Source: Streptomyces cyaneus
Lineage (GTDB): Bacteria; Actinomycetota; Actinomycetes; Streptomycetales; Streptomycetaceae
DNA length: 64,000 bases
NCBI RefSeq assembly: GCF_004028635.1
Contig: NZ_RQJW01000003.1
Coordinates: 992,001-1,056,000, forward strand
Direction of reading: 5' to 3'
In this document: piece after piece, positions 24,030-32,893 of the stretch
How the letters are laid out: every line of letters starts with the position of its first letter
How positions within the stretch are numbered: position 1 is the stretch's first letter
Notes under the pieces: generated by a model
What the model was told of the DNA's origin: nothing
The model's database searches: none
What the model saw: the letters and a program-made list of their open reading frames with translations, nothing else
Program-made: the position numbers and the translations under genes

Positions 24030-25364
24030 ATGCGGGATCGCCGACGAAGTCGCCGCCCGGCCGCCCTGCTCGTCGCCGCGACTCTCGCATTCGGAACGGC
24101 CGCATGTGGCTCCGGTTCCGGCAGCGCGGGCAGCGACGACCCGAACACGCTGGAGGTGTGGACCCGGAGCAACCCGGACGCCGCCGCCACCTACGACCGC
24201 GTGTTCGCCGCGTTCACCAAGAAGACCGGGATCAAGATCGACTACCAGCCGGTCATCAACTTCGACCAGCAGCTCCAGAGCCGGGCGTCCACCAAGGACC
24301 TCCCGGACGTCATGATCAACGACACGGCGCTGATGGGCAGTTACCAGAGCCAGGGCCTGCTCGAGCCCATCGACCCCGCGACGATGGCGGGCGGCCACCA
24401 GATCACCGACAAGTCCTGGTCCTCCACCGTGGGCATCGACGGCAAGCACTACGGCATCCCGTACTCCCGTCAGGCCCAGACCTTGATGATCCGCACGGAC
24501 TGGCTGAAGAAGCTGGGCCTGAAGGCGCCCACGACCTGGCAGGAGATGCTCTCCGTCGCCAAGGCCTTCGCCACCGAGGACCCGGACGGCGACGGCAAGG
24601 CCGACACCTACGGCATGGTCGCGCCGGGCAGCGCCCAGAACGGCTATGCCGCCTGGTGGGGCGCGAGCTTCCTGTGGCAGGGCGGCGCGGAGATCATCGA
24701 GCCGGACGGCAGGGGCACCTACCGGCCCGCCATGGATTCGGCGGCGGCCGTGAACACCGTGACCTGGATGAAGAACAACCTCTTCTGCGGTGACAACGGT
24801 GTCACCCAGCCCGGCGCCCTGACCGCCATCACCTCGACGGCCACCAACTTCCAGGACGGCAACGCCGGGATGTACATGACCGGCCCCTACAACATCGTCA
24901 CCTTCGACCAGACCCTCGGCAAGGACAAGTACGAAGTGACCCCGGCGCCCGCGGGCCCGGCCGGCGGCGATGTGCTGGCCGACGGCGAGAACGTCTACTT
25001 CGGCGCCAAGACCGGGAAGACGAAGCAGGAGCAGGCGCTGGCCGCGTTCCTGATCTCGCCCGAGGGCCAGAAGATCGCCATGACCAGCGTCGACGGCCAC
25101 CAGCCCGTCGTGCGCATCCCCGTGAACTCCACGCTGGACGCGGCGAAGGTCCGTGGCGACGCCCGCTGGAGCGTCGTACAGAAGGCGTACGAGGACGCCT
25201 CCCAGCAGTTCCCGAACGCGCCGGACTTCGCGCCGATCAAGCAGGACACCGCCGACGCGCTCAACTCGATCTTCACCTACTGCGGCGGCGACGTCCGCTC
25301 CCAGCTGGGGGAGCTGAACGAGACCCTCGCCGGTGACCTCAAGGACCAGGACCTGTTGAAATGA
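24030..25364 (+). CDS. ABC transporter extracellular sugar(acid)-binding lipoprotein
   Basis: A 444-aa family-1 solute-binding protein. Residues 1-~26 are a twin-basic lipoprotein signal (RDRRRSRRPAALLVAATL ... TAAC) with the lipid-anchored Cys at the TAAC motif. The mature protein begins with the usual NTLEVWTRSN strand and has KLGLKAPTTWQEMLSVAKAF and a Ca-binding-like DPDGDGKADTYG loop. The ATG at 24030 gives a correct signal peptide and has CGGAG upstream; earlier in-frame starts (GTG 23997, ATG 24006) only add a hydrophilic lead over a palindrome. Its stop overlaps the first permease start (ATGA). With glucarate catabolic genes downstream, the ligand is probably an aldarate or related sugar acid; this is inferred from the operon. 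Confidence 0.88.
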   Translation: MRDRRRSRRPAALLVAATLAFGTAACGSGSGSAGSDDPNTLEVWTRSNPDAAATYDRVFAAFTKKTGIKIDYQPVINFDQQLQSRASTKDLPDVMINDTALMGSYQSQGLLEPIDPATMAGGHQITDKSWSSTVGIDGKHYGIPYSRQAQTLMIRTDWLKKLGLKAPTTWQEMLSVAKAFATEDPDGDGKADTYGMVAPGSAQNGYAAWWGASFLWQGGAEIIEPDGRGTYRPAMDSAAAVNTVTWMKNNLFCGDNGVTQPGALTAITSTATNFQDGNAGMYMTGPYNIVTFDQTLGKDKYEVTPAPAGPAGGDVLADGENVYFGAKTGKTKQEQALAAFLISPEGQKIAMTSVDGHQPVVRIPVNSTLDAAKVRGDARWSVVQKAYEDASQQFPNAPDFAPIKQDTADALNSIFTYCGGDVRSQLGELNETLAGDLKDQDLLK

Positions 25365-26302
25365 CCGCTCCCGTGACCACCCCCGCGGCGCGCAGGGCCT
25401 CCGGCGTCTTCAGCGTCTTCAGCGCCTTCAACGTCTTCAGCAAGAAGGCCGTCGTCCCCTGGCTCTTCCTGGCGCCGGGGCTGCTGCTCGCTCTCGTCTT
25501 CAAGTTCTGGCCGATGGCCAAGGGCATCTGGCTGAGCTTCTTCGACGTACGGCCCTTCCTCGGCGACCAGTGGATCGGCCTCGACAACTACACCCGGGTC
25601 CTGACCGACCACCGCTTCCAGGACGCCATCGGGCACACCCTGATCCTTGGCCTCGGCCAGTCGCTCGGCGCCATCCTGCTCGGCTTCGTCCTCGCCCTGC
25701 TCCTGGAAGGCCAGGCCCGCTCGCTGAAGATCATCCGGACCGCCGTCTTCCTGCCCGCGGTCACCGCGACCGCGGTCGTCGGTGAGCTGTGGCGGCTGAT
25801 GTACTACCCGACCTCCGACGGCCTCCTCAACAGCGGCCTGCACCTGCTCGGATTCGGGCCGGTGCAGTTCCTCGACAACCCCGGCATCGCGCTGTACTCG
25901 ACGATGGCCATGGGCATCTGGATCTGGGCCCCGTACAACATGGTGATCATCCTCGCCGGTCTGGCGGGCGTGGACCGCACGCTGTACGAGGCGGCGGCGA
26001 TGGACGGCGTCTCGCTGTGGCAGCGGCTGCGGTATGTGACCCTGCCCGCGATCCGCCCCGCCCTGGGCATCGTGTTGACTCTCGCCGCGATCCGCGGACT
26101 TCGGGTGTTCACCGAGGTCTACGTCCTCACCGGCGGCGGCCCGGCCGGGTCCACCGAGGTCTGGATGACCCGCGCCTACACCCTGGGCTTCACCCGCAAC
26201 GACATCGGCGGCGCCTCCGCTGCCTCGGTCGTGCTGCTCTGCGTGACGCTGCTGCTCACCGTCACGGTCAACTACTTCCGCAAGAGGGGAGACGTGCGAT
26301 GA
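25361..26302 (+). CDS. ABC sugar transporter permease 1 (MalF-type)
   Basis: A 313-aa inner-membrane permease with about six transmembrane helices, for example VVPWLFLAPGLLLALVFKFW. The EAA loop LYEAAAMDGVSLWQRLRYVT followed by LPAIRPAL lies near residues 205-235 and would contact the ATPase. The operon encodes no ATP-binding subunit; in Streptomyces many carbohydrate importers of this class share the single ATPase MsiK. It overlaps the binding-protein stop and the second permease start by 4 bp each. Confidence 0.92.
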   Translation: MTAPVTTPAARRASGVFSVFSAFNVFSKKAVVPWLFLAPGLLLALVFKFWPMAKGIWLSFFDVRPFLGDQWIGLDNYTRVLTDHRFQDAIGHTLILGLGQSLGAILLGFVLALLLEGQARSLKIIRTAVFLPAVTATAVVGELWRLMYYPTSDGLLNSGLHLLGFGPVQFLDNPGIALYSTMAMGIWIWAPYNMVIILAGLAGVDRTLYEAAAMDGVSLWQRLRYVTLPAIRPALGIVLTLAAIRGLRVFTEVYVLTGGGPAGSTEVWMTRAYTLGFTRNDIGGASAASVVLLCVTLLLTVTVNYFRKRGDVR

Positions 26303-27243
26303 GCGCCCCCGTCATCGAACCCGTCCGGCCGGCGGCACCCGGCACCCGGGCCGGGCGGAGCACCCGGGCCGGGCGGACCACGCCGGCCCGCTTCGACACC
26401 GCCCTCGGCTGGAGTGACCGGCCGGGCCTGGCCTGGACCTTCCGGATCCTGCTCTGCGCGATGGCCATCGGTATCTTCGCGGCGCCGTTCCTGACGATCC
26501 TCTCGGGTGCCTTCACCACGGACGCCAGCGGCTCCTCGCTGTCGTTCCTGCCGCACGACAGCACACTGCTGAACTTCAAGGTGGCCGGCGAGCGCGGCAT
26601 CTGGGACTACTTCACCAACTCGCTCGTCATCGCGGGCGGCGGTCTGCTGCTCCAGCTCGTGGTCTGCACGCTCGCCGCGTACGCGCTGGCCCGGCACCGG
26701 TTCCGCGGCCAGGCGCTGATCCTGACCCTGTTCATGCTGACGATGATGCTCCCCGAGGAGGTCATCGCGATCCCGCTGTCGCTGGTCCTCGGTGACGTGC
26801 CGGTGGTCCACCTGGACCTCAAGGGCACGGTCTGGGGCGTCATCCTGCCGCTGGGCGCCTGGGGCTTCTCGGTGATGATGCTGACCGAGTTCATGCGGGA
26901 CATCCCCACCGAGATCGAGGAGGCCGCCCGCCTCGACGGCGTCGGTGAGCTGAGGATGCTGGGGCAGGTCATCCTGCCGCTGTGCAAGCCCGCGCTCGGC
27001 GTGGCCGGTGTGCTCGGGTTCATCATGATCTGGGACCAGTACCTGCTGCCCCTGATCGCCGCCAAGGACCCCACCGATTACACGGTCACCGTCGCCCTGT
27101 CCATCCTGCGCACCGACCCCGAGGTCGGCTCCGGGGTGGTGCTGGCCGGTGCGGTCATCGCCCTGATCCCCAGTCTGATCGTCTATCTGCTCCTCCAGCG
27201 CTCGCTGGTCACCGGCATCGCCGCCGGGGCCACCAAGGGCTGA
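26299..27243 (+). CDS. ABC sugar transporter permease 2 (MalG-type)
   Basis: A 314-aa permease, partner of the upstream MalF-type protein. It has about six membrane segments after a ~45-residue basic cytoplasmic N-terminus containing two near-identical GRSTRAGRTT-type repeats. The EAA loop EIEEAARLDGVGELRMLGQV followed by ILPLCKPAL matches MalG-class permeases. The ATG at 26299 overlaps the first permease stop (ATGA). The heterodimer should form the channel for the ligand delivered by the lipoprotein at 24030. Confidence 0.92.
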   Translation: MSAPVIEPVRPAAPGTRAGRSTRAGRTTPARFDTALGWSDRPGLAWTFRILLCAMAIGIFAAPFLTILSGAFTTDASGSSLSFLPHDSTLLNFKVAGERGIWDYFTNSLVIAGGGLLLQLVVCTLAAYALARHRFRGQALILTLFMLTMMLPEEVIAIPLSLVLGDVPVVHLDLKGTVWGVILPLGAWGFSVMMLTEFMRDIPTEIEEAARLDGVGELRMLGQVILPLCKPALGVAGVLGFIMIWDQYLLPLIAAKDPTDYTVTVALSILRTDPEVGSGVVLAGAVIALIPSLIVYLLLQRSLVTGIAAGATKG

Positions 27244-27269
27244 ACCAACCCCCCACGTTTGAGGGAGAC

Positions 27270-28178
27270 ATGAAGTTCCAAGGAGTGCTGTTCTTCCCGG
27301 TGACGCCGTTCGCCGCGGACGGGTCACTGGACGAGGAACGGCTCGCCCAGCACATCGACAGCGGTGTCGCGGCCGGCGCGGGCGGCGTGTTCGTCGCCTG
27401 CGGCACCGGCGAGTTCCACGCGCTGACGCCCGACGAGATCGAACGGGCCACGCGGGTCGCCGTCGAGACGACCGCCGGACGCGTCCCCGTCCTGGCCGCG
27501 GCGGGCGGCCCGCCCCCGATCGCCCGCGACCATGCCGTCCGCGTCGAGCGCGCCGGCGCCGACGGCATCCTGCTGCTGCCGCCGTACCTGGTGACGGCGC
27601 CGCAACGGGGTCTGGTGCGGTACGTCGAGGAGGTCACCGCCACGACCGACCTGCCGGTGATCTTCTACCAACGCGGCACCGCCCGCCTCACCGAGACCAC
27701 GGCGGCCGAGATCGCCGCCCTGCCCAAGGTCGTCGGCCTCAAGGACGGCCTCGGCGACATCGAGCGGATGCACCGCATCGTCCGGGCCGTGCGCGCCGTA
27801 CCGGGCGCCGAGGACTTCCAGTTCTTCAACGGCCTGCCCACCGCCGAGATGACCGCGCCCGCCTATCGCGGCATCGGCGTCGACCTCTACTCCTCGGCCG
27901 TGTTCGCCTTCGCCCCGGAGATCGCGCTGGCCTTCCACCGGGCACTGGCCGAAGGCGACGAGGCGACGGTCGGCACGCTCCTCGACGAGTTCTACGGCCC
28001 CCTCGTCGAACTCCGCGACGAAGTTCCCGGATACGCCGTGGCGCTGGTCAAGGCCGGGGTGACGCTGCGCGGCCTGGACGTCGGCGGCGTACGTGCGCCG
28101 CTGCTCGACCTCGCGCCGGAGCATGTCGCCCGGCTGGCGAAACTCATCGACCACGGCCTGGAGGCGGTCCGCGCATGA
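27270..28178 (+). CDS. 5-dehydro-4-deoxyglucarate dehydratase (DapA superfamily)
   Basis: A 302-aa (beta/alpha)8 aldolase of the DHDPS/NAL superfamily. It is expected to convert 5-dehydro-4-deoxy-D-glucarate into 2,5-dioxopentanoate, water and CO2 (EC 4.2.1.41). Visible marks are CGTGEFHALTPDEIERATR, the Tyr of PVIFYQRGTARLTE, and the Schiff-base Lys in KVVGLKDGLGDIERM. Length is typical. The ATG at 27270 has GAGGGAGA directly upstream, and the stop overlaps the glucarate dehydratase start (ATGA). The pairing with glucarate dehydratase makes this assignment more likely than DapA. The 2,5-dioxopentanoate dehydrogenase that usually completes the pathway is absent here. Confidence 0.88.
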   Translation: MKFQGVLFFPVTPFAADGSLDEERLAQHIDSGVAAGAGGVFVACGTGEFHALTPDEIERATRVAVETTAGRVPVLAAAGGPPPIARDHAVRVERAGADGILLLPPYLVTAPQRGLVRYVEEVTATTDLPVIFYQRGTARLTETTAAEIAALPKVVGLKDGLGDIERMHRIVRAVRAVPGAEDFQFFNGLPTAEMTAPAYRGIGVDLYSSAVFAFAPEIALAFHRALAEGDEATVGTLLDEFYGPLVELRDEVPGYAVALVKAGVTLRGLDVGGVRAPLLDLAPEHVARLAKLIDHGLEAVRA

Positions 28179-29434
28179 GCCCCACCGTCGGCACCCGGAT
28201 CCGCGAGCTGATCGTCACCCCGATCGCCTTTCGCGACCCGCCCCTGCTCAACTCGGGCGGCGTCCACGAGCCGCTCGCCCTGCGTGTCATCCTCCAACTC
28301 GTCCTGGAGGACGGCACGGTCGGCCTCGGCGAGTCGCCGGGCGGCACCGCCCGCCTGGAGCGACTTCAGGCGGCCGCGAAGGTAGTCGTCGGCATGGACG
28401 TCTTCGACACGACCGCCGTCGCGGCCGCGATCGACGCCGACCTGCTGCCCACGGTGCCCAGCTCCCACGAACGCGGCTGGACCACCTCGGCGGTGGAGGT
28501 GGCCTGCCTCGACGCGCAGGGCAAGCTGCTCGGCCGTCCGGTGAGCGATCTGCTCGGCGGGAAGGTCCGCGACTCGGTGCCCTTCGCCGCGTACCTCTTC
28601 TACAAGTGGGCCGAACACCCCGCCCTCGACGGCCGCCCGGCGATCGGCGACGACTGGGGCGAGGCGCTCGACCCGGCCGGGATCGTCGAGCAGGCCCGGC
28701 TGATGCAACAGCGGTACGGTTTCCGCTCGTTCAAGCTCAAGGGCGGTGTCTTCCCGCCCGACGAGGAGATCGCCGCGATCAGGGCGCTGGCGGAGGCCTT
28801 CCCCGGGCAACCGTTGCGCCTTGACCCCAACACCGCCTGGACGGTGGAGACTTCGCGGTACGTCGCCCGCGAGCTGGACGGCGTACTGGAGTACCTGGAG
28901 GACCCGACCGCGACGATCCCCGGCATGGCGGAGGTGGCGAAGGACTCGCCGCTCCCCCTCGCCACCAACATGTGCGTGATCGCCTGGGAGCACCTGAAGC
29001 CCGCGATCGAGCAGAACGCGATCCAGGTGCTCCTCACCGACCACCACTACTGGGGCGGACTGCGCCGCACCCGTGAACTGGCCGCGGTCGGCGAGGCGTT
29101 CGGCATCGCCCTGTCCATGCATTCCAACTCACACCTGGGCATCAGCCTCGCCGCCATGACCCACGTGGGTGCGGCCATCCCCCACCTCGACCACTCCTGC
29201 GACACGCACTGCCCGTGGAACTCGGCCGACGACGTGATCGTCCCCGGTGCGCTTCGGCTGCGCGACGGGGCGGTCGAGGTCCCCACCGGCCCGGGCCTCG
29301 GCGTGCAGCTCGACCAAGATGCCCTGGAGCGGCTGCACCGGCTGTACATCGACTCGGGGGTGCGCTCCCGCGACGACACCGGGTACATGCGTCGGATCCA
29401 CCCGGACTACGAACCGCGGCTGCCGCGCTGGTGA
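28175..29434 (+). CDS. gudD: glucarate dehydratase, enolase superfamily
   Basis: A 419-aa enolase-superfamily enzyme that should dehydrate D-glucarate (and possibly L-idarate) to 5-dehydro-4-deoxyglucarate (EC 4.2.1.40). Seen in the sequence: the KLKGGVFPPDEEI catalytic KxK region, metal-binding LDPNTAW, EDPTATIPGMAEVA, and the His-containing SMHSNSHLGISLAAMTHVGA near residues 310-330 that supplies the second base. Length is close to the ~430-450 aa norm. It overlaps the preceding dehydratase gene by 4 bp. It ends 11 bp from a convergent hydrolase gene, with no obvious hairpin terminator between. Confidence 0.9.
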   Translation: MSPTVGTRIRELIVTPIAFRDPPLLNSGGVHEPLALRVILQLVLEDGTVGLGESPGGTARLERLQAAAKVVVGMDVFDTTAVAAAIDADLLPTVPSSHERGWTTSAVEVACLDAQGKLLGRPVSDLLGGKVRDSVPFAAYLFYKWAEHPALDGRPAIGDDWGEALDPAGIVEQARLMQQRYGFRSFKLKGGVFPPDEEIAAIRALAEAFPGQPLRLDPNTAWTVETSRYVARELDGVLEYLEDPTATIPGMAEVAKDSPLPLATNMCVIAWEHLKPAIEQNAIQVLLTDHHYWGGLRRTRELAAVGEAFGIALSMHSNSHLGISLAAMTHVGAAIPHLDHSCDTHCPWNSADDVIVPGALRLRDGAVEVPTGPGLGVQLDQDALERLHRLYIDSGVRSRDDTGYMRRIHPDYEPRLPRW

Positions 29435-29445
29435 CGGCCGGAGGC

Positions 29446-30201
29446 TTACGGCGACGGCAGGGTGCGGCCCAGCAGATCCAGCAGGGCCGCCCAGTGCCGT
29501 TCCGTCGCCTCGGCGTCGTACATCGCGGTGTCCGCCTGGGTGAAGCCGTGGTGGGCGCCGGGGTAGACCTCGCCGCGATGGCGGACGCCGGCCGCGGTGA
29601 GGGCCTTGTCGAGGCGGTCGATCTGCTCGGCCGGGTTGGTCGAGTCCCGGTCGGCGTGGCCGAAGTAGAGCTCGGCGGTGATGCGGTCGGCGAGCAGGTG
29701 CGGGCTGTCCGGGGCATCCGTCGCGAGGTACGCCCCGTGGAAGCAGGCCGCGGCCGCCACTCGGTCCGGATGGGTCCCGGCGGTGCGCAGGGCCAGGGCG
29801 GCGCCCATGCAGTAACCGGTGACGCCCACGGGGCCGTCGACCGTGAGCGGAGAGTCAGCGAGCCAGTCGAGGTAGACCCCGGCGTCCCGCACGGCAGCCT
29901 CGGGGGTGAGGGTTTGCGCGGCCGGGCGCAGGCTCTGGATGATCTCCGGTCGCTCGGCCGGGTTGATGAACTCGGGCAACTCCACGACGGGCGCCGGGCC
30001 GTGGCGGTAGAAGACATTGGGGACCAGGACGGTGTACCCGGCGGAGGCGAGCCGGTCCGCCATCTTCTTCAGATGCGGGCGGAGGCCGAAGGCGTCCATG
30101 TACATCAGGACGGCGGGGTACGGGGACTTGCCGTCCGGATGCGCCAGGTAGGCGTCGGTAATTCCGTCCGGGGTGGGGACGGCGACGAGTGTTCCCTGCA
30201 C
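29446..30201 (-). CDS. dienelactone hydrolase family protein
   Basis: A 251-aa alpha/beta hydrolase (252 codons with stop) using the GTG at 30201. The triad looks complete: Cys in VGVTGYCMGAALALRT, Asp in FGHADRDSTNP, and His in YPGAHHGFTQ. PSPYPAVL-type and MYMDAFGLRPHLKKMADRL segments are typical of the dienelactone hydrolase family. The GTG has GAGG upstream and gives the usual N-terminus (VQGTLVAVPTPDG). An ATG at 30231 with an AAGGAAC site is an alternative that would overlap the reductase by 23 bp. It is probably cotranscribed with the upstream reductase under the TetR palindrome. The substrate is unknown; many members act on esters or lactones other than dienelactone. Confidence 0.85.
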   Translation of the reverse strand: MQGTLVAVPTPDGITDAYLAHPDGKSPYPAVLMYMDAFGLRPHLKKMADRLASAGYTVLVPNVFYRHGPAPVVELPEFINPAERPEIIQSLRPAAQTLTPEAAVRDAGVYLDWLADSPLTVDGPVGVTGYCMGAALALRTAGTHPDRVAAAACFHGAYLATDAPDSPHLLADRITAELYFGHADRDSTNPAEQIDRLDKALTAAGVRHRGEVYPGAHHGFTQADTAMYDAEATERHWAALLDLLGRTLPSP

Positions 30202-30208
30202 GGTGGCC

Positions 30209-30928
30209 TCAGTTCTCGATGGTCGTGGCATCGATCAGTTCCTTGACGCGGTCCGCGGAGACCGGGACACCCGGCGTCTCGAAGAACCAGCGCTGCGCCT
30301 GCTCCTGGCTCAGCCCCTCGGGCCGCGCCGCCATGTACGGCTGCACGTAGACCGGCGTGCCGGGCTCGCTGCGCCGGCTGTCGGCGAGCGTCCCTATGTC
30401 CACGGCGTCGTAGCCGAGGGTGTCCAGCAGCCGGGCCACCTCGGCCTTGGCCCCGGGGTCGTCGCCCGCGATGGGCAGGGCACTCCGGTCGGGGGCGCCG
30501 GAGGGCCGGGCGGAGGTCGCCAGCCGTCGGAAGTCGATGTTGTTGAACGCCTTCACCACGCGTGAGCCGGGCAGCTGCCGCTGGACCAGGGCGCTGGAGG
30601 TCAGCTCACCCGAGTCCAGCGCGGCGACCCGGCCGTCGCGGTCCGGGTAGTAGTTCATCGTGTCGATCACGGTCTTTCCGGCAAGGGCGGCGACCGGGAG
30701 GAGGTCGTAGGCCTTCAGCGGGACGGTCGCCACCACGAGATCGCCGGCCTGCGCGGCCTCCTCGGGCGTGGCTGCCCGTCCGTGCTCGCCGAGTTCGGCG
30801 ACGAGGTCGGCGAGGGTCTCGGGGCCGCGCGAGTTGCTCAGGACGACGTCGAGTCCGGCGGCGACGGCGAGGCGGGCCACCGCGCTGCCGATCATGCCGC
30901 TGCCGATGAGTCCGAGGATCTTGGTCAC
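30209..30928 (-). CDS. NADPH-dependent F420 reductase-like oxidoreductase
   Basis: A 239-aa Rossmann protein. The N-terminal dinucleotide motif GLIGSGMIGSAVARLAVAAG, a following LSNSRGPETLADL and the NYYPDRDG loop match the coenzyme-F420-dependent NADP reductase/ProC-like group. VVKAFNNIDFRRLAT is also typical. The GTG at 30928 with GGAGG ten bases upstream puts the Rossmann motif at residue 4. Upstream codons in the same frame run through the operator and are not used. It is the first gene of a leftward two-gene unit, divergent from a TetR regulator. Whether it uses F420, NADP or another substrate cannot be told from sequence alone. Confidence 0.82.
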   Translation of the reverse strand: MTKILGLIGSGMIGSAVARLAVAAGLDVVLSNSRGPETLADLVAELGEHGRAATPEEAAQAGDLVVATVPLKAYDLLPVAALAGKTVIDTMNYYPDRDGRVAALDSGELTSSALVQRQLPGSRVVKAFNNIDFRRLATSARPSGAPDRSALPIAGDDPGAKAEVARLLDTLGYDAVDIGTLADSRRSEPGTPVYVQPYMAARPEGLSQEQAQRWFFETPGVPVSADRVKELIDATTIEN

Positions 30929-30969
30929 GGTGTACGTGCCTCCGTCACTGCAAAAGAGCCGGTGAAGTG

Positions 30970-30989
30970 GAGTTTCGTATGTGAAACTC
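30970..30989. promoter_or_regulatory. TetR-type operator palindrome between divergent genes
   Basis: Perfect 7-bp inverted repeat GAGTTTC-GTATGT-GAAACTC between the reductase start (30928) and the TetR start (31056). Size and location fit a TetR-family operator controlling both directions. Confidence 0.7.
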
Positions 30990-31055
30990 AGTGTCACGTT
31001 AGTGATCGAGTGCCGGAACTGCAAGTGAGGGTGGGCGACCGGATAGGGTCACGAG

Positions 31056-31649
31056 GTGAGCGCAGCAGCACGTACACATACGAGAGACATCGCCCGGGCC
31101 GCCGTACGGGCCGAACTGGCCCAGGTGGCCTTCGAGTTGTTCCGGCGCGAGGGCTTCGAGAAGGTCACCCTCGACGACCTGGCCGCGGCGGCCGGAGTGT
31201 CCCGCAGTACGTTCCTGCGTTACTTCGGCACCAAGGAGGACGCCGTCCTCGGCGCCTTCGACGCCCACGGCGACCAGGCCGCGGACGCCCTTCGGGCCCG
31301 GCCCGCCGACGAGGACGACTGGACGGCGCTGCGGCGCGCGCTGGACACCGTCATCGAGCGCTACCGCGAGGATCCGGCGCGTGCCCTCGCGACGACCCGG
31401 CTCGTGCGGGAGACCCCCGCCCTCTGCGCGCGGCAACTGGAGAAGCAGCACGGCTGGCGCCCCGCTCTGGCCCGGGCCCTCGCGGAACGCGCCGGTTCCA
31501 CGGAGCCGGCGACACTCGCCCAGACCGTACGGGCCGCCGCCGCCCTGGACTGCCTGAACGTCGCGCTGGACCACTGGACCGCCTCCGAGGGCGCCCTCGA
31601 CCTCGTGGAGCTCCTGGACGAGGCCTTCGCGGCACTGGAACACCGGTAG
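31056..31649 (+). CDS. TetR family transcriptional regulator
   Basis: A 197-aa regulator. Residues ~20-60 form the TetR helix-turn-helix: AFELFRREGFEKVTLDDLAA then GVSRSTFLRYFGTKEDAVL. The C-terminal ligand domain is helical (TAALDCL-type segment and a final LDLVELLDEAFAALEHR). The start is a GTG at 31056. It is divergent from the reductase-hydrolase pair with a strong palindrome in the 128-bp gap, so it most likely represses that pair and itself. The effector is unknown. The SDR gene downstream (77-bp gap) may or may not be cotranscribed. Confidence 0.9.
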   Translation: MSAAARTHTRDIARAAVRAELAQVAFELFRREGFEKVTLDDLAAAAGVSRSTFLRYFGTKEDAVLGAFDAHGDQAADALRARPADEDDWTALRRALDTVIERYREDPARALATTRLVRETPALCARQLEKQHGWRPALARALAERAGSTEPATLAQTVRAAAALDCLNVALDHWTASEGALDLVELLDEAFAALEHR

Positions 31650-31725
31650 CGGCACCGAAGGACGCCCAAGGGCGTTCGACGCCCCATAAGGTGACCCCCG
31701 ACCGCACGACAGGAGGGGTGAGGGC

Positions 31726-32784
31726 GTGGGCATGGACGGCTCGACAGGCGTGTTGGTGACCGGCGGCAGCGGGTTCGTCGGAAGCCATCTGGTCAAGCGG
31801 CTTCTGGAGCGCGGGTACCGGGTCCATGCCACCGTGCGCAGCACGGCCGACACGGCGAAGGCACGGCCCCTGCGGGAGATGCAGGAGGCACACCCCGGCC
31901 AACTGTCCTTGTTCGAGGCGGACTTGCTGAAGGAGGGCTCCTTCGACGAGGCGATGACCGGCTGCCGGGTGGTGTTCCATGTGGCGTCGCCGTTCCGCAT
32001 GCCGGAGAAGATCAAGGACGGCCGCCGGGACATGGTCGACCCGGCCCTGCTCGGCACGCGCAACGTGCTGGCGGCCATCGAGCGGACGCCCACGGTCGAG
32101 AAGCTCGTACTCACCTCCACCGTGGGCGCGATCTTCGGGGACTACACGGACGTCCTGGCCATGGACGACACGGTGCTGTCGGAGCGGTACTTCAACACCA
32201 CCAGCACGGTCGAGAGCAACCCGTACCACTACGCCAAGACGGTCGCGGAACGCGCGGCCTGGGACGCGGAGGCCGCCCAGGGCCGCTGGCGGATGGTGTC
32301 GATCAACCCCGGGCTGATCCTGGGCCCTTCCCTCACCCCCGCCTCGGAGTCCGGCAGCCTGTTTCTGCTGGAAGAGCTCTTCAAGGGTTACTTCTTCTAC
32401 GGCGCGCCGGACTTCAGCTTCACCACGGCGGATGTGCGCGAGGTGGCCGACGCGCACATCGCGGCCGCGGAGAACCCGGACGCGAAGGGCCGTTACATCG
32501 TCGCCGCCCGAACCATGACGTCCTTCCACGAGATGTCCCGCATCATCCGGACCCGGTACCCACGCGACCTCCGCCTCCCGCGCACCGCGCTCCCGCACTG
32601 GCCGGTACGCGTCCTGGGCCCGGCCTTCGGGCTGACCCAGGACTACATCCGCAAGCACCTCGGCATCCGCTTCCGGGTGGACAACAGCCGGAGCGTGAAC
32701 GAACTGGGCGTCACCTACCGCCCGATCGAGCAGACGGTCCTGGACCACTACGAGGCGTGGCGGAGTCAGCGCAGCGCGAAGTGA
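31726..32784 (+). CDS. NAD(P)-dependent extended SDR, aldehyde/dihydroflavonol reductase-like
   Basis: A 352-aa extended short-chain dehydrogenase. The N-terminal VLVTGGSGFVGSHLVKRLLE is the TGxxGxxG cofactor motif; catalytic residues are in NPYHYAKTVAERAAW (YxxxK) with an upstream TSTVGAIFG Ser/Thr. It resembles dihydroflavonol-4-reductase/cinnamoyl-CoA reductase and yeast-type aldehyde reductases that reduce ketones or aldehydes with NADPH. The GTG at 31726 has AGGAGG nine bases upstream; an ATG two codons later is also possible. The substrate is unknown. It could belong to the TetR-controlled group, but the 77-bp gap leaves room for its own promoter. Confidence 0.87.
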   Translation: MGMDGSTGVLVTGGSGFVGSHLVKRLLERGYRVHATVRSTADTAKARPLREMQEAHPGQLSLFEADLLKEGSFDEAMTGCRVVFHVASPFRMPEKIKDGRRDMVDPALLGTRNVLAAIERTPTVEKLVLTSTVGAIFGDYTDVLAMDDTVLSERYFNTTSTVESNPYHYAKTVAERAAWDAEAAQGRWRMVSINPGLILGPSLTPASESGSLFLLEELFKGYFFYGAPDFSFTTADVREVADAHIAAAENPDAKGRYIVAARTMTSFHEMSRIIRTRYPRDLRLPRTALPHWPVRVLGPAFGLTQDYIRKHLGIRFRVDNSRSVNELGVTYRPIEQTVLDHYEAWRSQRSAK

Positions 32785-32893
32785 AACCGGTGTCCCCGCC
32801 CCCGAAGCGTCGAAGGTCACAAAAACGTATCGGACATTTCACATGTCAACCTTCACGCGAGGCACACAAGTTGGCTAGGTTACGCCTCAGGCC

